Assembly (NCBI GenBank): GCA_004535785.1
Contig: SPIB01000003.1
Span: forward strand, 75,609 to 139,608
DNA length: 64,000 bases
Direction of reading: 5' to 3'
Source of the DNA: Gammaproteobacteria bacterium LSUCC0112
GTDB taxonomy: Bacteria; Pseudomonadota; Gammaproteobacteria; Pseudomonadales; Pseudohongiellaceae
A model generated the notes under the pieces. The model did not search any database and was not told the DNA's origin. It was given only the letters and a program-made list of their open reading frames with translations. Shown here piece after piece: positions 18,910 through 27,942 of this stretch (position 1 is the first letter of the stretch; each line of letters starts with the position of its first letter). The translations under genes were made by a program, and so were the position numbers.

Positions 18910-19859
18910 GCCTGCTTGCACAGACCAGCCAAGCCCTGCCACGCCACGTGAGTATTGTGGAAGTCGGCGCGCGTGACGGATTGCAGAATGAGCCGACACA
19001 GGTGTCAACCGTGATCAAGGCCGGGCTGGTCGATCGGCTGGCGGCGTCCGGGTTGATGCGCATTGAAACCGGCAGTTTTGTATCGCCGCGCTGGGTGCCA
19101 CAAATGGCAGATTCTGCGGAGGTGTTTGCAACGATCACCCGTTTGCCGGGTGTGCGTTACTCGGCGTTGACACCCAATGTACAGGGGTTTCAGCGTGCCA
19201 TGGCGGCCGGTGTCAATGAAGTGGCAGTGTTTGCCGCAGCCTCGGAAGCGTTCAGCCAGAAAAACATCAACTGCGGCATCCGCGAGAGCATCCAACGTTT
19301 TACGGATGTGTGCGCGGCGGCACGCGCCGAGGGCATTTCGGTACGTGGTTATGTGTCATGCGCACTGGGCTGCCCCTATCAAGGGGATGTGCCTGTTGCA
19401 GACGTGGCGATGGCGGTGCGCGAACTGATGGCACTGGGCTGTTACGAAGTCTCCATTGGCGACACCATTGGTGTTGGCACACCGGTTCAAGTGCAGCAGG
19501 TGTTAGCAGCATGTCTGCAGGAAGCGCGGGCAGATCAGCTGGCCATGCATTTTCATGACACCTATGGACAGGCGCTGGCCAACTTGCTGGCGGGGCTGGA
19601 ACTGGGTGTATACACCATTGATGCGTCCATTGCCGGTCTCGGTGGCTGCCCTTACGCCAAAGGCGCCAGCGGCAATGTGTCCACCGAAGATGTGGTGTAC
19701 ATGCTGCATGGCATGGGGTTGCACACCGGCATTGATCTCGAGCGTCTGGTGGATACCAGTCACTGGATCTGTCAGGCGTTGCAACGCAGCAACCAATCAC
19801 GCGTTGCTCAGGCCATGGGCAGCTTGTCCAATCATTGTGTTGATCCCGCCAGAGTTTGA
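18906..19859 (+). CDS. liuE: hydroxymethylglutaryl-CoA lyase
   Basis: Splits HMG-CoA into acetyl-CoA and acetoacetate, the last step of the liu pathway. The 317-residue TIM-barrel protein has the HMGL/DRE-TIM signature E-V-G-A-R-D-G-L-Q-N-E at the N-terminus, the metal ligands in H-F-H-D-T-Y-G, and the active-site cysteine in G-L-G-G-C-P-Y-A followed by G-N-V-S-T-E-D-V. The start is TTG at 18906, overlapping the liuD stop as TTGA; no upstream ATG exists in frame. The N-terminal length agrees with bacterial relatives. Confidence 0.95.
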   Translation: MSLLAQTSQALPRHVSIVEVGARDGLQNEPTQVSTVIKAGLVDRLAASGLMRIETGSFVSPRWVPQMADSAEVFATITRLPGVRYSALTPNVQGFQRAMAAGVNEVAVFAAASEAFSQKNINCGIRESIQRFTDVCAAARAEGISVRGYVSCALGCPYQGDVPVADVAMAVRELMALGCYEVSIGDTIGVGTPVQVQQVLAACLQEARADQLAMHFHDTYGQALANLLAGLELGVYTIDASIAGLGGCPYAKGASGNVSTEDVVYMLHGMGLHTGIDLERLVDTSHWICQALQRSNQSRVAQAMGSLSNHCVDPARV

Positions 19860-19861
19860 CC

Positions 19862-21923
<2,062 letters not shown>

Positions 21924-21943
<20 letters not shown>

Positions 21944-22628
21944 TGTCCTTGAACGAGGTCACCATCGGGTGCTTGGAGCGCAGCTTGGTGATATCCGTTC
22001 CCGACTCTTGTGGTCTTAACACCCACACAGTTTTGATACCCACGGAAGCCGCCGCATCCAGCTCGGCTTCCACATCAGACAAAAACAGTATGTCGGCAGG
22101 CGGCAAGGCAATCCAATCCACCAGATTCTGATAAGACTGCGGATCCTGTTTGGGGCCGATACTGGTATCAAAATGCCCGGCGAACAGCAGCCGCAGATCA
22201 CCAAATACGGAATACCGGAAAAACAGGCGCTGCGCCTTTTCCGAACCGGAGGAATACACGTACAGGTTAATGCCGGCATTTTGCCACTCACGCAACTTAT
22301 CGGGCACGTCGGGATAAATATGCGCCTGATACTCGCCGCGCTGATAACCCATTTCCCACACCATGCCCTGCAGTGCCTTGAGCTCGGTCGACTTGTTATC
22401 CTCGCGCATCCACTTGCGCAATTGCTCGATCAACGCTTCGGTGTTCTTCAGCGGAATACCGGTGTTGTCACTGAGACTGCGCAGCTGCCTCGCGACGTCG
22501 CGCTCTTCTTTGTGTTTGCGGATGAAGTCCGGCAAAAACTGCTCTGCATACACAAACAGAATGTCTCTCACGAATCGAATGGAGCTGGTCGTTCCTTCGA
22601 TATCCGTGATAATTGCTATCGGCTTCAT
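21924..22628 (-). CDS. mtnC: acireductone synthase (enolase-phosphatase E1)
   Basis: HAD-superfamily enzyme of methionine salvage that enolises and dephosphorylates 2,3-diketo-5-methylthiopentyl-1-phosphate to the acireductone. It has 234 residues. It shows the family's HAD motif I, D-I-E-G-T-T near residues 8-13, S-S-G-S (motif II) and the late acidic motif F-L-S-D-V-E-A-E-L-D. The start overlaps the mtnD stop by four bases. It is the last of the mtnB-mtnD-mtnC operon and ends inside the tail of the liu operon on the opposite strand. Confidence 0.95.
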
Positions 22629-23188
22629 TGTGACTCCAGTCGGGAAAACGAATCGGCTATCGGGCTGCCGGTATAGTGGGCGACCCAGCCTTCAGTATTA
22701 TTAAAGAACCGGATGGCAACAAATTTTGGCGTCGGTCCCATATCAAACCAGTGAGGTGTATTGGCCGGCACGGAGATCAGGTCTCCCTTCTGACATAACA
22801 CCTCGTAAACTTTATCACCCAGATGCAGCGAAAACAGGCCTTGTCCGTCGACAAAAAACCGCACTTCATCTTCCGAGTGACGATGTTCACTTAAAAATTT
22901 GGCCCGCAATGTGGGCACATTGGCCATCACCTCGGGATTACTGACGGCATCCAGACTGATCACATCGACGGTCTGGTAACCACCTTCAGCCTTGAGCTTT
23001 TCTATGTCATCTTTATACGCTGCCAGCACCGATTCCGGTCTGTCGCCCGCAACAATCTCTTGATCAGTCTGCCATTGTTCAAAGCACACTCCGACCTTGC
23101 TGAGTTGCAAGGCGATTCCGGCGTGATCCTGACTGCGGAACAGCGCGTCAGCGGGGTTGTTGTCAGCGTAGATTGTCAGTGTGCTCAT
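22625..23188 (-). CDS. mtnD: acireductone dioxygenase
   Basis: Metal-dependent cupin dioxygenase (Fe form yields the keto acid precursor of methionine plus formate). It has 187 residues. The metal ligands are seen in H-R-H-S-E-D-E-V-R-F-F-V (two His and a Glu) and in the later P-A-N-T-P-H-W-F-D-M-G (third His). Four-base overlaps with both neighbours mark translational coupling. Whether Fe or Ni is bound cannot be told from the sequence. Confidence 0.95.
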   Translation of the reverse strand: MSTLTIYADNNPADALFRSQDHAGIALQLSKVGVCFEQWQTDQEIVAGDRPESVLAAYKDDIEKLKAEGGYQTVDVISLDAVSNPEVMANVPTLRAKFLSEHRHSEDEVRFFVDGQGLFSLHLGDKVYEVLCQKGDLISVPANTPHWFDMGPTPKFVAIRFFNNTEGWVAHYTGSPIADSFSRLESQ

Positions 23189-23835
23189 CCGCGTCTCTCA
23201 GTGTTTGTCGGCAAAAAGTTCAAACGTAACTCGTTCTGATGCCAATAATAGTCAAGCAGGTACTCCAGCGCCTCAATATGGCGCAGCGCTTCGCTGATAT
23301 TGGCGCCCCAGCTATATAAACCGTGGCCTTTGATCAGATAGGCATGACCAGTGCCATGTTGCGTCATCCAGCGATCCACATCTTGCGCCAAGGCAACAAT
23401 ATCCTGTGTATTGTCAAAAACAGGGATTTCAAGGGTGCTTTGATGCGTTTTTATGCCCTTGAGCGCCTTTAACAATTCAAGCCCTTCGATCATCACCGAG
23501 CCCGTCACATGCATGGATACTAGGGCAGCCTTAACGGAATGGGTGTGCAGCACCGCACCAATGCTGGTATCTCGCCGATAAAGCTGCGTGTGTAACAGCG
23601 TCTCTGCCGAAGGGGTTTGGCCATCGAGCGATAGCCCATTCATGTCGATACGCATGATATCAGTGTGCTGCAGCAATCCCTTGTCGCGACCGGACACGGT
23701 GATAGCACATTGGCCAGCGTCAAGACGCCGGGAGAAATTACTGCTGGTCGCCGGGCAAAAACCCTGCTGCCACAAGCGCCGCCCAACACGGATCAACTCT
23801 GCGGCGGCTTGTTCATAACTGTCTGAAATCGTCAT
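23185..23835 (-). CDS. mtnB: methylthioribulose-1-phosphate dehydratase
   Basis: Class II aldolase-fold, zinc-dependent dehydratase of methionine salvage, 216 residues and first gene of the operon. Zinc-site histidines are visible in V-L-H-T-H-S and in I-K-G-H-G-L-Y-S-W-G, with the N-terminal W-x-x-G-F-C-P-A-T-S-S-N-F-S-R segment typical of MtnB. The upstream genes of the pathway (mtnA, mtnP or mtnN) are not in this window, as in Pseudomonas, where they lie elsewhere. Confidence 0.95.
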   Translation of the reverse strand: MTISDSYEQAAAELIRVGRRLWQQGFCPATSSNFSRRLDAGQCAITVSGRDKGLLQHTDIMRIDMNGLSLDGQTPSAETLLHTQLYRRDTSIGAVLHTHSVKAALVSMHVTGSVMIEGLELLKALKGIKTHQSTLEIPVFDNTQDIVALAQDVDRWMTQHGTGHAYLIKGHGLYSWGANISEALRHIEALEYLLDYYWHQNELRLNFLPTNTERRG

Positions 23836-23859
23836 GGCGCAGAATTATAGCCGCAAAAA

Positions 23860-25068
23860 TCAATCCAGCACACACACCAGTCCCTTCAGATACAAAGACT
23901 CTGGAAATGGCAGTCCGACAGGGTGGTCTTCTGCCTGATGCAAGTAGTGTGTAATCCGCCCTTCCCGCCCGGCATCCAGTAAACCATCTGCGGTAATTTT
24001 CTGGAATAACGCCGGGTCAATCGCTCCTGAACATGAAAAACTTACCAGGGTGCCGCCGGTGGCGATCAGATGCGCGGCCTGCAGGGTAATGTCTTTGTAA
24101 GCGCGTGCCGCTTTTAAAAACTGCGATTTGGTTTCCGCAAACTTGGGCGGATCCAGCACCACCAGATCAAAGGTCTGACCTTGCTGGCGTAACTCACGCA
24201 GGTATTCAAATACATTGGCCTGCACCAGATCGGCTTGTTCCGGTTCAAATCCATTCAGCGCCAGATTGTTGGCTGCCAACTGCAACGACGGTCCCGACGA
24301 ATCAATATTCACCACATGCTCGGCACCGCCTTTTAAGGCCGCGACCCCAAAACCGCCAGTGTAGGAAAAGCAGTTCAGCACGCGGCGGATGGCTTGCGGG
24401 CTGTTCAGGCGTTCGCGGCAATAGGCCTGCACCAACGAGCGGTTATCAAACTGATCAAGGTAATAACCGGTTTTGTGTCCGTGCTGGATGCTGACTTCAA
24501 AAATACGATCCTGCTCTACAATTTCAACCGCCTCGGGAGGCTCCTCGCCCCACAGCAAGCCGGTCTGTTGTGGCAAGCCTTCATGTTTACGCACGTTCAC
24601 ATCAGAGCGTTCATAGATGCCCAGACACGGTGAGCAATCGCGCAAAGCCGAAATAATAGTGTCGCGCCAGAATTCAGGACCGGTACTGAGGAACTGGCAG
24701 GACAGATAATCGCCGTAGCGATCCACAATCAATCCCGGCAAACCATCGGATTCGGCATAAATCAGACGCACTGCCGTGCGTGTAGAATTCAGCAAATGCG
24801 CACGGCGCTGCACTGCGCGTTTCACACGAGCACGAATAAACGCCTCATCAACGACCTGACTGGCATCGAGTGTCCACAGCCGCGCGCGGATTTGTGACGA
24901 GGGCGACCAGGCAGCCAAGCCCAGTGCCTTGCCATCGGCGTCCAACACCGTGACCGTCTCGCCGGGCTGCGCGTTGCCGGTGACACGCTCGACACCGCCA
25001 GAGAAAATCCACGGATGGTGACGAATGACGGAGGTATCCCGCCCCTTTTTAAGTTGCAGCGTTTTCAT
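23860..25068 (-). CDS. rlmI: 23S rRNA m5C methyltransferase RlmI-like
   Basis: SAM-dependent methyltransferase with an N-terminal PUA RNA-binding domain (~1-75) and a Rossmann-type catalytic domain, 402 residues, matching E. coli RlmI (m5C1962 of 23S rRNA). Seen: H-P-W-I-F-S-G-G-V near the start, L-N-C-F-S-Y-T-G-G-F-G (SAM-binding motif I), the N-I-D-S-S acidic loop, and D-L-V-V-L-D-P-P-K-F-A (motif IV). It starts three bases after the pirin stop and may be cotranscribed with it. Exact target is by family similarity. Confidence 0.9.
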   Translation of the reverse strand: MKTLQLKKGRDTSVIRHHPWIFSGGVERVTGNAQPGETVTVLDADGKALGLAAWSPSSQIRARLWTLDASQVVDEAFIRARVKRAVQRRAHLLNSTRTAVRLIYAESDGLPGLIVDRYGDYLSCQFLSTGPEFWRDTIISALRDCSPCLGIYERSDVNVRKHEGLPQQTGLLWGEEPPEAVEIVEQDRIFEVSIQHGHKTGYYLDQFDNRSLVQAYCRERLNSPQAIRRVLNCFSYTGGFGVAALKGGAEHVVNIDSSGPSLQLAANNLALNGFEPEQADLVQANVFEYLRELRQQGQTFDLVVLDPPKFAETKSQFLKAARAYKDITLQAAHLIATGGTLVSFSCSGAIDPALFQKITADGLLDAGREGRITHYLHQAEDHPVGLPFPESLYLKGLVCVLD

Positions 25069-25071
25069 AAT

Positions 25072-25929
25072 TTATTCCGGTAAGGGGATATGTTCCAGAT
25101 CATCACCCGGTATGGGTGGAAACCCGCCACTGCGCCAGCGTTCACGGGCAGCGTCGAGAGTGGCGCGATCATACGCTACAAAATTCCAGTTGATATAGGG
25201 AATACGCTCAAATTTTTTGCCGCCAAGCAGCACAAACCGGCTGCTTTCCTGCGCGATCAACTCACTGTCCTGCGCCTCCAGCAACACAAACTCTCCTGCG
25301 TGGAAGTGACGGCCGCCAATGTCGAGTGTGCCACTGACAATAAATACAGCGGCCTCCATGCTGCGATCCGGATGCTCCAGCACAGCGTTTTTGTCTGCGA
25401 CCACATCCAGATAAAACATGGGCGAAAACGTGCGCACCGGTGACTGGCGACCAAACGCGCTGCCCACCAACACGCGCATCATAAGGCCGGGCCGATAAAT
25501 GCACGGCAACGCATTTTTGGCTACGTGGGTGAAATCAGGATCGGTTTTTTCATGTTCTGGCGGCAGCGCCACCCACATCTGCAAACCGTGCAGGTGGTGA
25601 GGCTGAGTGCGCACTTCCAGTGTTTCACGCTCAGAATGCACAATGCCATGGCCGGCAATCATCCAGTTCACATCACCCGCAAAAATTTCCTGCACCGACC
25701 CCAAACTGTCTCTGTGCAACATACTGCCGGAAAACAGGTAGGACACGGTGGCTAGTCCAACATGGGGATGCGGGCGCACATTGATACCCTCACCCGCCGG
25801 AAAATGCGCCGGCCCCATTTGATCAAAAAATATAAACGGCCCCACCATTTTTTTATCACGATGCGGCAACAGTCTGGATACGGTAAACCCACCCAGATCT
25901 TTTTTATCGCCTGTCAGGATGTTTGCCAT
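25072..25929 (-). CDS. pirin-family cupin protein
   Basis: A bicupin protein of 285 residues from the ATG at 25929 (M-A-N-I-L-T-G), preferred over an upstream TTG. The N-terminal cupin has the pirin metal ligands in R-P-H-P-H-V-G-L-A-T-V-S-Y-L and G-H-G-I-V-H-S-E-R (three His and a Glu). Bacterial pirins have been linked to quercetin dioxygenase activity or regulation of central metabolism, but the role here is open. The nitroreductase gene lies ten bases upstream on the same strand. Confidence 0.9.
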   Translation of the reverse strand: MANILTGDKKDLGGFTVSRLLPHRDKKMVGPFIFFDQMGPAHFPAGEGINVRPHPHVGLATVSYLFSGSMLHRDSLGSVQEIFAGDVNWMIAGHGIVHSERETLEVRTQPHHLHGLQMWVALPPEHEKTDPDFTHVAKNALPCIYRPGLMMRVLVGSAFGRQSPVRTFSPMFYLDVVADKNAVLEHPDRSMEAAVFIVSGTLDIGGRHFHAGEFVLLEAQDSELIAQESSRFVLLGGKKFERIPYINWNFVAYDRATLDAARERWRSGGFPPIPGDDLEHIPLPE

Positions 25930-25938
25930 GATCAATCC

Positions 25939-26523
25939 TTACATAAATACAATGTCTGCCAGCGCGTTACGCGGCGTGGGTTTCTCTCGGGCAGCAAGAT
26001 CTGCTGGCAAGGTGCTGGCATCGGCTGCCACGCCAATCGCAATGGCGCACACGACTTTGTGATCATCATCCAGCGCCAGTGCCTGCGTAATGTCCGCCGC
26101 CTTGATACCACCCATGGCGTGGGTATAAAGCCCCATGGCACGGGCTTGCATGGCTAGCGCCATCCACGCGGCGCCCGCATCAAATTCCGCAAAGCCGTTT
26201 GGTTTGCCATTGTGCTCAAAGGTTTTTTTAACCACCACAAAACACAGCACCGAGGCGTTTTTTGCCCAGACCTGGTTGCCCTCCACGAGCAGTGACAGGT
26301 ACTGATCAAAACTGTCCTCTGTGGAGACATAAAACCGCCAGGGCTGCGCATTTTGGCAGGACGGCGCCCAGCGCGCAGCGTCGAACAAGGTCATAATGTC
26401 CTGTGCAGCAAGGCTGACTTTTTTAAACGCACGCGGCGACCAGCGTGTCACCAGCCGGGGATCGACGCCTGCATCGGCATCACGTGCTGAAAAATCCGCG
26501 GAAATGTTGTCTTCAAAATTCAT
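25939..26523 (-). CDS. nitroreductase-family flavoprotein
   Basis: FMN-dependent oxidoreductase of 194 residues. Motifs include R-W-S-P-R-A-F near the N-terminus (FMN phosphate binding), A-A-R-W-A-P-S-C-Q-N-A-Q-P-W-R-F, and A-M-G-L-Y-T-H-A-M-G-G-I. Such proteins reduce nitro compounds, quinones or flavins with NAD(P)H; the physiological substrate is unknown. It is the first gene of a minus-strand group with pirin and rlmI, and is divergent from the PIN-RNA ligase pair across a 133-base gap. Confidence 0.9.
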   Translation of the reverse strand: MNFEDNISADFSARDADAGVDPRLVTRWSPRAFKKVSLAAQDIMTLFDAARWAPSCQNAQPWRFYVSTEDSFDQYLSLLVEGNQVWAKNASVLCFVVVKKTFEHNGKPNGFAEFDAGAAWMALAMQARAMGLYTHAMGGIKAADITQALALDDDHKVVCAIAIGVAADASTLPADLAAREKPTPRNALADIVFM

Positions 26524-26621
26524 AACTGTTTACTTCTCCGTCACTGTTTTGTTGTGTGAGCCTCAGGCGTATGCCATCGCGCTTGATCAGCGTCATGGTC
26601 AGTGGCAGACACGCCGGTGTA

Positions 26622-26636
26622 GTATGAGGATCATAC
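26622..26636. promoter_or_regulatory. small palindrome upstream of the PIN-ligase pair, candidate operator
   Basis: GTATGA-GGA-TCATAC is a perfect 6+3+6 inverted repeat, 20 bases before the start of the PIN-domain gene and about 100 bases from the divergent nitroreductase start. No strong -35/-10 pair stands out beside it. Its position suggests an operator or a small mRNA hairpin near the ribosome site; this is inference. Confidence 0.4.
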
Positions 26637-26656
26637 GATGACACAGACTCAACAAC

Positions 26657-27223
26657 ATGCCTATCAAACATTCGCGTTATGTGGTGGACACCAATGTGCT
26701 GATTGCCGCCAGCGCCGTCGATCCCGGCCACCGCCACGACATTGGTGCTGAACCAGAAGACCCCGCACAACGCCTGCTGGTGTGGCAATGGTTGAATAAA
26801 TTTTCCGCCAGCGACGCACACCTTGTGCTGGATCAGCAGGGCCGCATTTTTGAAGAGTATCATCACAAGCTCGGATTTGATGATTACGGGTTGCAAGTCA
26901 TGTTGCATAAATGGGACACAGGCGCCGTCGACATGGTTGATCTGGCCTATGACCACGATGGCAATGCGGTGCTGCCTTATGAGATCAGTTGTGTTGTGCA
27001 CGATATGGCCGATCGCAAAATGGTGGCCGCAGCCTTGGCCGCGCAGGAGATTTATGGCGAGTGCTGTGTGGCTTTTGCCGGTGATACCGACTGGTACGAC
27101 TGGGAAAAAATATTATTGGCCACCGGGCTGGGTTATGACGCCATTATTGATGCCTGGGGGCGCGCCCGTTACCTCGACAAACAGAAACGAAAAACCCAGC
27201 AGCATCACCACAAGGAGACATAG
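26657..27223 (+). CDS. PIN-domain ribonuclease-like protein paired with an RNA ligase
   Basis: A 188-residue protein with the acidic pattern of PIN-domain nucleases: D11 in Y-V-V-D-T-N-V-L-I, E66/E67 in R-I-F-E-E-Y, D116/D119 in V-H-D-M-A-D-R-K-M-V, and D143/D145 in A-G-D-T-D-W-Y-D-W. PIN enzymes cut RNA using divalent metal and leave 5'-phosphate and 3'-hydroxyl ends. The size exceeds a minimal VapC toxin (about 130) because of an insert around residues 22-60 and a basic tail (K-Q-K-R-K-T). No antitoxin-like gene precedes it. The in-frame ATG at 26624 runs into a stop after five codons, so the start is 26657; its ribosome site is weak. The next gene begins five bases after the stop, which suggests the two act together. 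Catalytic activity is inferred from the motifs. Confidence 0.78.
   Translation: MPIKHSRYVVDTNVLIAASAVDPGHRHDIGAEPEDPAQRLLVWQWLNKFSASDAHLVLDQQGRIFEEYHHKLGFDDYGLQVMLHKWDTGAVDMVDLAYDHDGNAVLPYEISCVVHDMADRKMVAAALAAQEIYGECCVAFAGDTDWYDWEKILLATGLGYDAIIDAWGRARYLDKQKRKTQQHHHKET
27212..27217 (+). promoter_or_regulatory. ribosome binding site deciding the RNA ligase start
   Basis: AAGGAG lies within the last codons of the PIN gene, 11 bases before the GTG at 27229. It is much stronger than the site of the PIN gene itself. It supports the GTG start and suggests that ligase may be made in excess of nuclease from the shared message. Confidence 0.6.
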
Positions 27224-27228
27224 AGCAC

Positions 27229-27942
27229 GTGAGCGATTTTTTCCGCTTTCCACATACTGCGCACATCGCCTGGTTAAACAAGGGCAGCCCGCGTGACGAC
27301 AAAATTCTGAACCCGGTTGAAATTAAAGAGCTGTTGCACGGCCCGGTAGTGGTCGAAGAAAAACTGGACGGCGCCAATCTGGGCCTCTCATTGGATGATG
27401 ACGGGCAGCTGCGCGCACAAAATCGTGGACAGTATTTATTACATCCCTACACCGGTCAGTTCTCCCGGCTGGTGCCGTGGTTGGCACAACATGAAAGCGC
27501 CCTGCACGATATTCTCACACCGGATCTGATTGTGTTTGGAGAATGGTGCGCGGCACAGCACTCACTGGACTATGCCCTGTTACCCGACTGGTTTTTGATT
27601 TTTGATGTGTTCGAGCGCAGCCGCCAACAATTCTGGAGCACAACACGTCGTAACGCACTCGCGCAGTCTGCAGGGCTGGCCACGGTCCCCCGACTGTTTG
27701 AAGGCGAGATTACCCTTGATCAACTCAAACACATGGTTGAACACAAACCCAGCCATTACCGGCAAGGGCCGGGTCATGTGCACGCGCCGTTGGAAGGCGT
27801 GGTGATTCGCCGCGAATCCGCCCAATGGTGTGAAGCGCGTGGCAAACTGGTGCGTGCAGAGTTTACTCAATCCATTGAAGAACACTGGAGCCGCAAGGCG
27901 CTGAACTGGAACCGCATTCACTTTGAGTCAGGAGAACGTTGA
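27229..27942 (+). CDS. ATP-dependent RNA ligase, Rnl2-like catalytic domain
   Basis: A covalent nucleotidyltransferase of 237 residues, starting at GTG. All ligase motifs are readable: motif I E-K-L-D-G-A-N with the adenylated lysine K45, an Arg-containing R-A-Q-N-R-G (R66) after it, motif III F-G-E-W-C-A at 103-108, motif IIIa L-I-F-D-V-F at 123-128, motif IV E-G-V-V-I-R at 189-194, and motif V G-K-L-V-R-A-E-F around K206. This is the pattern of RNA rather than DNA ligases. Only the adenylyltransferase domain is present; the C-terminal domain of T4 Rnl2 (334 residues) is missing. Rnl-type enzymes join 3'-OH to 5'-phosphate ends. It is coupled to the PIN-domain gene just upstream, and its 3' end overlaps the convergent histidine kinase by 25 bases. 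The biological substrate is unknown. Confidence 0.88.
   Translation: MSDFFRFPHTAHIAWLNKGSPRDDKILNPVEIKELLHGPVVVEEKLDGANLGLSLDDDGQLRAQNRGQYLLHPYTGQFSRLVPWLAQHESALHDILTPDLIVFGEWCAAQHSLDYALLPDWFLIFDVFERSRQQFWSTTRRNALAQSAGLATVPRLFEGEITLDQLKHMVEHKPSHYRQGPGHVHAPLEGVVIRRESAQWCEARGKLVRAEFTQSIEEHWSRKALNWNRIHFESGER

Noticed and set aside
26657-27223. PIN-domain gene as a VapC toxin of a VapBC pair
   Set aside because: No small antitoxin gene precedes or follows; the protein is about 60 residues longer than typical VapC, and the partner is an RNA ligase.
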